DNA of 64,000 nt, taken from contig NZ_JBITMQ010000001.1 in assembly GCF_044466355.1 (NCBI RefSeq), forward strand, positions 310,001-374,000. The letters run 5' to 3'. Each line of letters opens with the position of its first letter. The first letter of the stretch is position 1. The DNA comes from Actinophytocola sp044466355 (GTDB lineage Bacteria; Actinomycetota; Actinomycetes; Mycobacteriales; Pseudonocardiaceae). Of this stretch, positions 34,620-43,075 are shown piece after piece. The position numbers and the translations under genes were made by a program. The notes beneath the pieces were generated by a model. The model was not told where the DNA came from, did not search any database, and saw only the letters and a list, made by a program, of their open reading frames with translations.

Positions 34620-35795
34620 TCAGACCACTCCCTTGTGGCGCAACTGTTCGATCTCCTGCTCGGGCAGCCCGGCGACGTCGCGCAGCACGTCGGCGGTGTG
34701 CTCGCCGAGCGCCGGGGCGCAGGTGCCGACGACTCCGTCGAACCCGGAGAACCGCCCGGCGGGCGCCTGCATGAGCCGGCCGCCCACCGCCGTGACCGAT
34801 CCGCGGGCGCGGATGTGCGGGTCGGCGCACACGTCGGCCGCCGAGTTCACCGGCCCGGCGGCCACCCCGGCGGCGACGAGGGTGGCCATCAGCGGTTCGA
34901 GGTCGTGCGCGGCGACGAACGCGGCGACGCGGGACTCGATCTCGTCGCGGTGCTCCAGCCGGGCGGTCATCGAGTCGTGCACGGCCAGGTCCGGCGCGTC
35001 CATGACGGCGACCAGCCGCCGCCACATCTGCTCGGTCGACGCGGGCAGCGCGAGCCAGCGGCCGTCGCGCGTGCGGTAGAGGCTGTTGGGGCTGATGTGC
35101 GGGTTCTCGTTGCCCTGCCGCTCCCGGGACGTGCCCGTCGCCCCGTACTCGACGACGAAGTCCTCCATCATCCGCAGCAGCGGTTCGTACAGCGGGATGT
35201 CGGCGAGCTGCGCCTCACCGGTGCGGTCGCGCTGGCGGAGCCCGAGCATGGCGGCGAACGCGGCGTACATGCCGGTCACGCCGTCGGCGACGGGATAGCC
35301 CGCGAACACCGGCGGCCCGTCGGGGTCACCCGTGCGGTAAGTGAGTCCCGCGAACGCCTCCGCGACACGCGCGAAACCCGGCCGGTCGGCGTAGGGCCCG
35401 GTGCGGCCGAACGCGCTCACGTGCACCATCACCAGGTCGGGCCGGTACGAGCGGAGGTCGTCGAAGTCCACGCGGAACCGCCGCAGCGTGGCCGGCCGGA
35501 AGTTCGTCACCACCACGTCGGCGCCCGCGGCGAGCCGGCCGACCAGGTGCGCGGCCTCCGGGTGGTGCAGGTCGACCGTGACGCTGCGCTTGCCCCGGCC
35601 GACCATCGCCCACGCGGCCGACAGCCCGTCCTCGAGCGGCGGGTAGTGCCGTGCCGGGTCGCCGCCGTCCGGGTGCTCGATCTTGATCACCTCGGCGCCG
35701 AACTCGCCGAGCAGCGCCGACGCCAGCGGACCGGCCAGGATCGTCGACAGGTCCAGGACACGCACACCGGCCAGTGGGCCGTTCGTCGCCAACAC
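34620..35795 (-). CDS. Class III (CaiB/BaiF) CoA-transferase
   Basis: The 391-aa protein shows the family pattern from the start: GPLAGVRVLDLSTILAGPLA, LLGEFGAEVIKIEHPDGGDP, RSVTVDLHHPEA, VVVTNFRPATLRRF, HVSAFGRTGPYADRPGFARV and a catalytic Asp in LADIPLYEP. These enzymes move CoA between carboxylic acids through interlocked dimers. The substrate cannot be told from sequence; the coupled MatC-like permease points to a small dicarboxylate. GTG 35795 follows AAAGGA. A LysR gene is divergent upstream. Confidence 0.92.
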   Translation of the reverse strand: MLATNGPLAGVRVLDLSTILAGPLASALLGEFGAEVIKIEHPDGGDPARHYPPLEDGLSAAWAMVGRGKRSVTVDLHHPEAAHLVGRLAAGADVVVTNFRPATLRRFRVDFDDLRSYRPDLVMVHVSAFGRTGPYADRPGFARVAEAFAGLTYRTGDPDGPPVFAGYPVADGVTGMYAAFAAMLGLRQRDRTGEAQLADIPLYEPLLRMMEDFVVEYGATGTSRERQGNENPHISPNSLYRTRDGRWLALPASTEQMWRRLVAVMDAPDLAVHDSMTARLEHRDEIESRVAAFVAAHDLEPLMATLVAAGVAAGPVNSAADVCADPHIRARGSVTAVGGRLMQAPAGRFSGFDGVVGTCAPALGEHTADVLRDVAGLPEQEIEQLRHKGVV

Positions 35796-35916
35796 ATGTT
35801 CCTTTCACGTCATCGTGAGGTCTCCGCAGGTCACCACACCATGCCGGGCTCGGGCACGTGCTGGGAACCGGTGATCGGCACTCACGGGTGAAAGGTTCTG
35901 GCTTTATAGTCACCGG

Positions 35917-36819
35917 ATGCGGGTCGAGCGGGCGCGGTACTTTCTGGCCGCCGTGGAGTGCGGGTCGCTGCGCGCTGCGGCCGCCCGGTGCGGGGTGAGC
36001 CAGCCGACCATCGGCCAGCAGATCGCGCTGCTCGAAGAGGAGCTCGACGTGGTCCTCATGACGCGCAGCAGGCGCGGTGTCCGCCCGACCGCCGCCGGCC
36101 AGGAGATGCTGGAACCGCTGCGCCGCCTGGTGGCGGCCGAGGAGGCGGTCCGCGAGTCGGCGATGGTCTCGGGCGGCGCCTACGCGGGCGGGGTGCACGT
36201 CGGTGGCGTGTCCGTGGCCGCCGAGACGATCATCGCGCCGGTGGTCGGTCACCTGCGTGCGCACCGGCCGGGCCTGCGGTTCACGGTCCGCGAAGGCGCC
36301 TCGCCCGACATCGAGGCCGCGGTGCTGGCCGGTGACCTGGACTTCGGTGTGATCACGGTGCCGATGCACCCGGCACCGGCCGGCCTGCGGCGTGTACCGC
36401 TCATCTCGGCACCGGTCGGGGTCCTCGTCCGCCGCGACCACCCACTGGCCACCCGCGACCACGTGGTTTGGGCCGACCTGCAGGGCTGGTCGATCGTCAC
36501 CATGCGCGCGGGCACCGTGCTGTGGGAGGTGCTCCACGCGCACGTGACCCGGCCCGACATCGTCGTCCAGGCCATGTCCGCGCGCACGCTGAAGGTGATG
36601 GTCGGTCAGGGCGCCGGAATCGGCATCCTCGTCGGTGGGCTGGACACCTCCGCCGACATCCCGGACGTGGTGTGGGTGCCGGTGCGGGACGCGCAGCCGA
36701 TCGGGCTGTGCCTGGTGCAGCGCAAGGACAGCCGGCCGTCCCGGGCCGCGCTCATCGTCCGGCGCCTCATCCAGGGCAGGGCGGAGGAACTCGCGGTCAG
36801 GGGCGCAGCAGCACCTTGA
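35917..36819 (+). CDS. LysR family transcriptional regulator
   Basis: The 300-aa protein has an N-terminal HTH (YFLAAVECGSLRAAAARCGV, SQPTIGQQIALLEEELDVVL, RGVRPTAAGQEM) and a LysR effector domain (FTVREGASPDIEAAVLAGDL, DFGVITVPMHP). The divergent CoA-transferase/permease operon, 121 bp away, is the likely target, and a TTTATAGTCACC element lies just ahead of its own ATG 35917. The effector may be the transported acid. Its 3' end overlaps the convergent alcohol dehydrogenase gene by 23 bp. Confidence 0.93.
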   Translation: MRVERARYFLAAVECGSLRAAAARCGVSQPTIGQQIALLEEELDVVLMTRSRRGVRPTAAGQEMLEPLRRLVAAEEAVRESAMVSGGAYAGGVHVGGVSVAAETIIAPVVGHLRAHRPGLRFTVREGASPDIEAAVLAGDLDFGVITVPMHPAPAGLRRVPLISAPVGVLVRRDHPLATRDHVVWADLQGWSIVTMRAGTVLWEVLHAHVTRPDIVVQAMSARTLKVMVGQGAGIGILVGGLDTSADIPDVVWVPVRDAQPIGLCLVQRKDSRPSRAALIVRRLIQGRAEELAVRGAAAP

Positions 36820-37819
36820 TCGCGCGGCGTTCGTCCATGGCCCGATAGCCCTCGGCGGCCTCGTCGAGGGGCAGTTCGAGGTCGAACACCGAGCCGGGGT
36901 CGATCTCGCGGCGCCAGATCAGGTCGATCAGCTCCGGCAGGTACTGGCGGACCGGTGCGGGGCCGCCGTGCAGGTGCACGTGGGAGAAGAACAGCGCCAT
37001 CCCGTCGAGCGCGACGCCGTGGGTGACGCCGACAAAGCCGACGTGCCCGCCGGGCCGGGTCGAGTGGATGGCCTGCAGCATGGACTCCTGGGTGCCGACG
37101 GCCTCGATCACCGAGTGCGCGCCGAGGCCGTCGGTGAGGTCCCTGATCTCCGCGACGCCCTCGTCGCCGCGGGTGGTGACGATGTCGGTGGCCCCGAAAC
37201 CGAGCGCGAGCTTCTGCCGTGGCGCGTGCCCGCTCATCGCGATGATCCGCTCCGCCCCGCACTGCCTGGCGGCGAGCACCGCGAGCAGGCCGACCGCGCC
37301 GTCACCGACCACGGCCACCGTCTTGCCGGGCCCGGCCTGGGCGGCGAGCGCGCCGAACCACCCGGTGCCGAGCACGTCGGAGGCGGCGAGGAGGCCGGGG
37401 ACCAGGTCGGCGTCCGGGACGTCCGGGGTGGCGACGAGCGTGCCGTCGGCGAGCGGGACGCGGAGGAACTCGGCCTGCGAACCGATGGCCCCGATCGGTT
37501 GCCTGCGCACGCACGAGGACTGGTACCCGGCCTGGCAGATCGCACAGGTGTTGTCGGAGGCGAAGAACGACCCGACCACGAACTGGCCGGGCCTGACCGT
37601 GGCCACGGCGCGCCCGACCTCCTCGACGACGCCGACGTACTCGTGCCCCATCGGGGCGGGCCCGGCGACGCGCTCGATGCCCCGGTAGGGCCACAGGTCC
37701 GAGCCGCAGACACAGGCCGCGGACAGGCGGATGACCGCGTCGGTCGGGTGGACGATCCTCGGTTCGTCCCGGTGTTCCACCCGGACGTCACCAGGGGCGT
37801 GCAGCACGACGCCGCGCAT
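36797..37819 (-). CDS. Zinc-dependent medium-chain alcohol dehydrogenase
   Basis: The 340-aa MDR enzyme has catalytic zinc ligands Cys-His-Glu in CVCGSDLWPY and PMGHEYVGVVEEVG. The structural zinc lobe is present but altered: CAICQAGYQSSC has three Cys visible instead of four. The Rossmann motif is VAVVGDGAVGLLAVLAA. Related enzymes oxidise secondary alcohols or glutathione/mycothiol adducts. ATG 37819 is preceded by GAGAGGAG. Transcribed alone between a convergent LysR gene and the met operon. Substrate unknown. Confidence 0.92.
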   Translation of the reverse strand: MRGVVLHAPGDVRVEHRDEPRIVHPTDAVIRLSAACVCGSDLWPYRGIERVAGPAPMGHEYVGVVEEVGRAVATVRPGQFVVGSFFASDNTCAICQAGYQSSCVRRQPIGAIGSQAEFLRVPLADGTLVATPDVPDADLVPGLLAASDVLGTGWFGALAAQAGPGKTVAVVGDGAVGLLAVLAARQCGAERIIAMSGHAPRQKLALGFGATDIVTTRGDEGVAEIRDLTDGLGAHSVIEAVGTQESMLQAIHSTRPGGHVGFVGVTHGVALDGMALFFSHVHLHGGPAPVRQYLPELIDLIWRREIDPGSVFDLELPLDEAAEGYRAMDERRAIKVLLRP

Positions 37820-37932
37820 GGGCTGACTCCTCTCAGGTACGTCCCCAGGACACCACCACCGGCGCGGAACAGGGAGTTCCTGCTGACAGGTGTACTGGAG
37901 GGGCACCCGGCGCGCGACTCGGCGCGACTCGC

Positions 37933-38418
37933 CTACTGGAGTCCGGTGCGGACGGACGTGATGCGCTGCGTGTTGAAGCCGAGCCAGTGCATGCGGCCCA
38001 CGTAGCGGGCGTGTTCGACCTTGATGCAGCGGTCCATCACCACGGTGACGCCGCCGTCCTCCGCGGTCCGGCCGCCCGCCTCGTTGATGACACCGAACTG
38101 GCACCACAGCGTGCCCGCGCCGACGCGCACCGCCTGCTCGGCGATCTCGGGCAGCGCGTCGGGCGCACGGAAGACGTTCACGATGTCCACCGGCTCCGGC
38201 ACGTCCAGCAGGCTCGCGTAGCTGGTCTCGCCGAGGATCTCCGTCGCTCTCGGGTTCACCGGGAGCACGCGGTAGCCGTGCCGTTTGAGGTAGTAGCCGA
38301 CGAAGTAGCTCGCCCGCAGCTCGTTGTTCGACAGGCCGACGATCGCGATCGTGCGCGCGGTGTTGAGCACGCGCTGGATGGCGAGCGGGTCCTGGTAGCG
38401 CTCCGGCACGGTGGTCAT
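37933..38418 (-). CDS. CoA-binding (YccU-like) protein at the end of the met operon
   Basis: The 161-aa protein has a CoA_binding_2 Rossmann fold: ARTIAIVGLSNNELRASYFV, HGYRVLPVNPRATEILGETS, VDIVNVFRAPDALPEIAEQA, TLWCQFGVINEAGG and MDRCIKVEHARYVG. Stand-alone members bind CoA or related nucleotides and their role is unclear. Its ATG overlaps the metY stop by ATGA. It is thus the third gene of metX-metY and may monitor acetyl-CoA/CoA released by MetX (inference). Confidence 0.88.
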   Translation of the reverse strand: MTTVPERYQDPLAIQRVLNTARTIAIVGLSNNELRASYFVGYYLKRHGYRVLPVNPRATEILGETSYASLLDVPEPVDIVNVFRAPDALPEIAEQAVRVGAGTLWCQFGVINEAGGRTAEDGGVTVVMDRCIKVEHARYVGRMHWLGFNTQRITSVRTGLQ

Positions 38419-39752
38419 GCGGTCGCGACCTCCTCCCGGACGGTGGCGGCGACGTGGGCGAAACCCTGTTCGAGGTCCCAGATCAGGTCGTCGACCGACT
38501 CGGTGCCGACCGACAGCCGGACGGTGCCGGGGCCGACCCCCGCCGCGGCGAGCTCCTCGTCGGACAGCTGGCGGTGCGTGGTGCTGGCGGGGTGGATGAC
38601 CAGGCTCTTCGCGTCGCCGACGTTCGCCAGGTGGGACCACAGGTTCAGGCCGCGGATGAGTGCCTGCCCGCCCGCGCGGCCGCCGGCGACGTCGAACGAG
38701 AACACCGCGCCCGCGCCCCGTGGCAGGTACTTCTCGACGAGCGGCCGGTACGGGCTGTCCGGCAGGCCCGGGTGGCTCACCCGCGACGCGAGGTCGTGCG
38801 ACGACAGGAACTCCGCGACCTTCCGCGCGTTCTCGACGTGCCGTTCCATCCGCAGCGACAACGTCTCCATCCCTTGCAGGAACAGGAAGGCGTTGAACGG
38901 CGACAGTGCGCCGCCGAGGTCGCGCAGCGTCTCGGCACGCAGCTTCATCAGGTACCCGTAGGTGCCGAACGTCTCGTGGAACCGCAGGCCGTGGTAGGCC
39001 GGGGACGGGTCCGCGACGACCGGGAAGCGGCCGTTGGACCAGTCGAACGTGCCCGCTTCGGTCACCACGCCGCCGATGCTCGTGCCGTGCCCACCGAGGA
39101 ACTTCGTCGCCGAGTGGACCACGATGTCCGCGCCCCACTCGATCGGGCGGCACAGGTACGGGGTCGCGAACGTGTTGTCGACGATCAGCGGCAGCTCGTG
39201 CTCGTGGGCGATCGCGGCCACCGCCTCGATGTCGAGCACGTTGCCCGCCGGGTTGCCGATGGTCTCGGCGAAGAACGCCTTCGTCGACGGCCGCACCGCG
39301 CCCCGCCACGCGCCGAGGTCGTCGGGGTCGACCCAGGTCAGCTCGACGTTCATCTTGCGCAGCAGGTGCTTGAGCTGGTTCACCGTGCCGCCGTACAGCG
39401 CCGACGACGAGACCACGTGGTCACCCGGCTCCAGCAGCGTGAACAACGCGGCCGCCTGCGCCGCGATGCCGCTCGCGAACGCCACGCCACCCGCGCCGCC
39501 CTCCAGGTTCGCGACGCGTTCCTCGAACACCGCGACCGTCGGGTTCATGATGCGGGAGTAGGTGTTCCCGTACTCCTGCAGGTTGAAGTAGGCGGCCGCG
39601 GACTCGGGGTCCTCGAACACGTAGCTGGTCGTCTGGAAGATCGGCACCGCGCGGGCACCCGTGTTCGGGTCGGGCCGCTGCCCGGCGTGCAGCTGCCGGG
39701 TCTCGAACCCGAACTCGTGCTCCGGCTCGATCCGGGAGGAGTCGTCGGTCAC
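38415..39752 (-). CDS. metY: O-acetylhomoserine sulfhydrylase (MetY)
   Basis: The 445-aa PLP enzyme of the Cys/Met-metabolism family shows ETRQLHAGQRPDPNTGARAV, PIFQTTSYVFEDPE, YSRIMNPTVAVFEERVANLE and PLP-Lys217 in HSATKFLGGHGTSIGG. It converts O-acetylhomoserine and sulfide to homocysteine. GTG 39752 overlaps the metX stop by GTGA, and its own stop overlaps the CoA-binding gene by ATGA, so the three are translationally coupled. Length is normal for the family. Confidence 0.96.
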   Translation of the reverse strand: MTDDSSRIEPEHEFGFETRQLHAGQRPDPNTGARAVPIFQTTSYVFEDPESAAAYFNLQEYGNTYSRIMNPTVAVFEERVANLEGGAGGVAFASGIAAQAAALFTLLEPGDHVVSSSALYGGTVNQLKHLLRKMNVELTWVDPDDLGAWRGAVRPSTKAFFAETIGNPAGNVLDIEAVAAIAHEHELPLIVDNTFATPYLCRPIEWGADIVVHSATKFLGGHGTSIGGVVTEAGTFDWSNGRFPVVADPSPAYHGLRFHETFGTYGYLMKLRAETLRDLGGALSPFNAFLFLQGMETLSLRMERHVENARKVAEFLSSHDLASRVSHPGLPDSPYRPLVEKYLPRGAGAVFSFDVAGGRAGGQALIRGLNLWSHLANVGDAKSLVIHPASTTHRQLSDEELAAAGVGPGTVRLSVGTESVDDLIWDLEQGFAHVAATVREEVATA

Positions 39753-40960
39753 CGGTACCTCTTTCCGTCCCCGGACAGGAACCGGCGGACGATCGGCGTC
39801 TGTCGTGCTTCTTCCAACAGGAAACAGTCGTGGCCGTACGGTGCCTCGATCAGGTGCAGCTCGGCCGGTTTGCCCAGCGCCACCAACGCGTCGTGGATCT
39901 CCTCGGACGCCGACGGCGGGTACAGCCAGTCGGAGCTGAACGTGATCAGCAGCGTGCGGGCGGCGACGCCCTCCAGCGCCCTCGTGAGCGAGCCGCCGTG
40001 CTGCCGCGCGAGGTCGAAGTAGGTCAGCGCACGCGACATCGTGAGGTAGGTGTTGGCGTCGAAGCGCCGGACGAACGAGTTCGCCTGGTGGCGCAGGTAG
40101 TTCTCCACCTCGAACTCGGGTTCGGTGATGGTGTACCGGATGTCGTCGGAGAACTGCAGCCTGCGCCCGAACTTGTCACCCAGTGCGGGCGCGGAGAGGT
40201 AGGTGATGTGGCCCACCATCCGCGCCACCCCCATGCCGGCGTCCGGGGTGCGGCCCGTGCCGTAGTAGTCGCCGCCCTGCCAAGCGGGGTCACGCATGAT
40301 CGACTCGCGGGCGATCGCGTTCCACGCCATGCCCTGCGGGTGCAGGGCGTGCGTGCTGGCGATGACGACGATCGAGTCCACCTGGTCGGGGTAGCGGATC
40401 GCCCACTCGAGGGCCTGCATCCCGCCGAGGGAGCCGCCCGCCACGGCCGCGAGCCGTTCGATGCCCAGTTCGTCGAGGAACGCGCGCTGGGTGTCGACCA
40501 TGTCGGCGACGGTGAGCACGGGGAAGTCCGAACCGTACGGTTCTCCGGTCGCCGGGTCGGTCGACGACGGGCCGGTCGTGCCGCGGCAGCCGCCGAGCAG
40601 GTTCGTGGAGACGACGAAGAAGTGGTCGGTGTCGAACGCCTTGCCCGGCCCGATCATCCCGTCCCACCAGCCGAGGCCGGCCCCGGCGGCGCCGTCGCGG
40701 TCCTCGGCGCCGAAGCCGTCCCTGGTGCTCGCGCCGGGCGGGACGACCGAGGAACCGGCGGCGTGCGCGTCGCCGCTGAGCGCGTGGCACACGAGGATCA
40801 CGTTGTCCCGCCGCGGGGACAGCGTCCCGTAGGTCTCGTACGCGACGCGGACCGGCCCCAGCTCCCGACCACTCTCGAGGCGCACCGGTCCGGGCAGGTC
40901 GAGATACCGCGTCTCCACCTCGCCGACCGATCCGGGAGTTAGCGTCGACGCGATCACCAT
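39749..40960 (-). CDS. metX: Homoserine O-acetyltransferase (MetX)
   Basis: The 403-aa alpha/beta-hydrolase-fold acyltransferase has nucleophile Ser177 (GGSLGGMQALEW), with the acid in FSSDWLYPPS and His in PYGHDCFLLEE completing the triad. NLLGGCRGTTGPSS is diagnostic. It acetylates homoserine with acetyl-CoA, the first committed step to methionine. A roughly 15-20-residue acidic-Gly segment near 80-95 (DGFGAEDRDGAAGAG) lengthens the protein compared with common about 380-aa homologues. ATG 40960 is the first gene of the operon; the 96-bp upstream gap is too short for the larger SAM riboswitches. Confidence 0.96.
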   Translation of the reverse strand: MVIASTLTPGSVGEVETRYLDLPGPVRLESGRELGPVRVAYETYGTLSPRRDNVILVCHALSGDAHAAGSSVVPPGASTRDGFGAEDRDGAAGAGLGWWDGMIGPGKAFDTDHFFVVSTNLLGGCRGTTGPSSTDPATGEPYGSDFPVLTVADMVDTQRAFLDELGIERLAAVAGGSLGGMQALEWAIRYPDQVDSIVVIASTHALHPQGMAWNAIARESIMRDPAWQGGDYYGTGRTPDAGMGVARMVGHITYLSAPALGDKFGRRLQFSDDIRYTITEPEFEVENYLRHQANSFVRRFDANTYLTMSRALTYFDLARQHGGSLTRALEGVAARTLLITFSSDWLYPPSASEEIHDALVALGKPAELHLIEAPYGHDCFLLEEARQTPIVRRFLSGDGKRYR

Positions 40961-41056
40961 GCGCGCATCATAGGCCGGAACGTGGTTTCCGCGAGCGGTA
41001 CGCGGGCCCGTCCCGAACTATGAGACGCAGGTCAGCGGCGGTGTACGGTCCGTCAC

Positions 41057-41614
41057 ATGACGACGATCGACAGCATCGACAACGGGGTCAACGTCCAGGC
41101 CCTGCTCGACGCGCGCGAGGCGCTGAAGGGCGCGCCGGAGGCCGCCCAGTTCACGTGGCGTTCCACCACGCGGTGGGAGAACGGCGTGCACACCACCTCG
41201 ACCGTCAAGGACTACTTCGGGCTCGGCGCGGAGCAGACCCACAAGGCCGAGGCGACCCTCACCGCCGACCACCCCGAGGTGTTCGCCGCCGAGGACCACG
41301 GCATCACGCCGATCGAGTACCTGCTGGTCGGGCTGGGGAGCTGCCTCACGGCCGGTGTGGCGTCCGTCGCGCAGAACCGCGGCATCCAGCTGCGGTCCGT
41401 CGAGGCGACCCTCGAGGGCGCGCACGACATCCGCGGGATCCTCGGCGCCGACAGCGACGTCCGCAACGGCTACAACGGCATCAAGGTCACCTTCAGCATC
41501 GACGCCGACGCGTCCAAAGAGGACATCGAGGCACTGGTCGCCCAGTCGCAGAAGCGTTCCGCGGTGTTCGACGCGCTGACCAACCCGACGGACGTCACCG
41601 TCGAGGTCGCCTGA
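41057..41614 (+). CDS. OsmC family peroxiredoxin-like protein
   Basis: The 185-aa protein resembles OsmC/YhfA: the strand region FTWRSTTRWENGVHTTSTVK, HPEVFAAEDHGITPIEYLLV, GLGSCLTAGVASVAQNRGIQ and VTFSIDADASKEDIEALVAQ. The reactive Cys in GSCLT is present. The second resolving Cys of classical OsmC (usually in a later VxCPY motif) is not seen; SAVFDALTNPTDV takes its place, so peroxidase activity is uncertain. A flavoprotein gene follows within 5 bp, suggesting a redox operon. Confidence 0.9.
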   Translation: MTTIDSIDNGVNVQALLDAREALKGAPEAAQFTWRSTTRWENGVHTTSTVKDYFGLGAEQTHKAEATLTADHPEVFAAEDHGITPIEYLLVGLGSCLTAGVASVAQNRGIQLRSVEATLEGAHDIRGILGADSDVRNGYNGIKVTFSIDADASKEDIEALVAQSQKRSAVFDALTNPTDVTVEVA

Positions 41615-41619
41615 GTTCG

Positions 41620-42855
41620 TTGGAAACCACCACCACGGTCGTCATCGGGGCGGGCCACGCCGGCCTGGCCGCGAGCCACTTCCTCACCGCGCACGGGCTC
41701 GACCACGTCGTGCTCGAGCGCGGTGAGGTGGCGAACTCCTGGCGGACCGAACGCTGGGACACGCTGCGGCTGCTCACCCCCAACTGGCAGAGCCGCCTGC
41801 CGGGCCACCACTACGACGGCCACGACCCCGACGGCTACATGACGATGGGCGAGGTGGTCGAGTTCATCGACCGCTTCGCGACCGGCACGGGCGCGCCCGT
41901 ACGCACCGGCACGACCGTGACATCGTTGCGGCGCACCGAAACCGGCTACCACGTGACGACGGACCAGGGCGAGATCGCCTGCCGCACCGTGGTCATCGCG
42001 AGCGGTGCCTGCAACCTGCCCGCCGTGCCGAAGCTCGCCGCGGCGCTCCCGGGCACCGTCGAGCAGGTCACACCGTTCACCTACCGCGGCGCCGACGCGC
42101 TGCCCGACGGTGGCGTGCTCGTCGTCGGCGCGTCGGCGACCGGCGTGCAGCTGGCGGCGGAGCTCCGGCGCTCGGGCAGGCCGGTCACACTGTCCACAGG
42201 GGAGCACGTGCGGATGCCGCGGCTGTACCGGGGCCGTGACGTGCTGTGGTGGATGGACGCCGCCGGCGTGTGGGACCAGCGGTACGACCAGGTGCCCGAC
42301 CTGCCGCGGGCGAGGCGGCTAGGCTCGCCGCAGCTGGCCGGGACACCGGACCGGACGTCGCTCGACCTCAACGCGCTCATCGACGCGGGCGTGGAGCTGG
42401 TCGGCCGGTCGGCCGCCGTGCGCGACGGTGAGGTGCTGTTCTCCGGCGGTCTCCGCAACGTGGTCGCGCTGGCCGACCTGAAGATGGACCGGTTGCTGAA
42501 CACCTTCGACGAGTGGGCCCGCGCGACCGGACGCGACAGCGACGTCAAGCCCTCGGAACGGTTCGAGACCACCCGCGTGCCGGAGCGCACCCGCCTGCGC
42601 CTGGACCTGCGCGGCGGCGAGATCCGGACCGTGGTGTGGGCAACGGGTTTCCGGCCCGACTACAGCTGGCTCGACGTCCCGGTGGTCGACGAGAAGGGCC
42701 ACCTGCGCCACGACGGCGGCGTCGTCGACAGCCCCGGCCTGTACGCACTGGGACTCCCCGTCCTCCGCCGCCGCAAGTCCACCTTCCTGCACGGCATCGA
42801 GGACGACGCCCGGGACGTGGTCGACCACCTCGCGAAGCACCTGGCCACGGGCTGA
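41620..42855 (+). CDS. FAD/NADPH-dependent flavoprotein monooxygenase-like oxidoreductase
   Basis: The about 411-aa protein has an N-terminal FAD dinucleotide fold (TTVVIGAGHAGLAASHFL, GxGxxG) and a second Rossmann motif (LVVGASATGVQLAAELRRSG). RTVVWATGFRPDYSWLDVPV gives the late ATGF motif of flavin-containing monooxygenases and related oxidoreductases. The start is inferred: only TTG 41620 fits, 5 nt after the OsmC stop, with GAGG about 12 nt ahead. Probably co-transcribed with osmC. Substrate unknown. Confidence 0.88.
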   Translation: METTTTVVIGAGHAGLAASHFLTAHGLDHVVLERGEVANSWRTERWDTLRLLTPNWQSRLPGHHYDGHDPDGYMTMGEVVEFIDRFATGTGAPVRTGTTVTSLRRTETGYHVTTDQGEIACRTVVIASGACNLPAVPKLAAALPGTVEQVTPFTYRGADALPDGGVLVVGASATGVQLAAELRRSGRPVTLSTGEHVRMPRLYRGRDVLWWMDAAGVWDQRYDQVPDLPRARRLGSPQLAGTPDRTSLDLNALIDAGVELVGRSAAVRDGEVLFSGGLRNVVALADLKMDRLLNTFDEWARATGRDSDVKPSERFETTRVPERTRLRLDLRGGEIRTVVWATGFRPDYSWLDVPVVDEKGHLRHDGGVVDSPGLYALGLPVLRRRKSTFLHGIEDDARDVVDHLAKHLATG

Positions 42856-42857
42856 CG

Positions 42858-43062
42858 CATCAGTCCCACCACAGCACGACGGCGAGCCGGCGCCTGTCCG
42901 TTCCCATGCCCGCTCCAGAATCGCGGGCCACCAGCCCAGACCGAGGTGGTCCTCGTCCGGCGCCGCGGTGAGGGAGCAGAGCGCGTGCAACACCTCCACG
43001 GACTGGCGGCAGGCAGCGAGCTGCGCGGCGGGGATGCGGGCCAACTGCAGGGTGACTGCCAC
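42858..43062 (-). pseudogene. Truncated N-terminal fragment resembling a DUF1877-like protein
   Basis: From GTG 43062 the minus strand reads VAVTLQLARIPAAQLAACRQ and later DEDHLGLGWWPAIL, which matches my memory of the first about 50 residues of small DUF1877-type actinobacterial proteins. After about 42900 the text no longer looks native and the frame runs on antisense through the flavoprotein gene. I read it as a truncated remnant. It starts 13 bp after the DUF4173 gene stop, on the same strand. Confidence 0.35.
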
Positions 43063-43075
43063 GTGGTGCGGTGTC

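Noticed and set aside
40961..41056. SAM riboswitch ahead of metX
   Set aside because: The gap to the divergent osmC gene is only 96 bp and shows no SAM-type conserved core; larger SAM classes would not fit.
42319..42857. Extension of the DUF1877-like frame into the flavoprotein gene
   Set aside because: The frame stays open but is antisense to a well-supported flavoprotein and loses family resemblance after about 50 residues.
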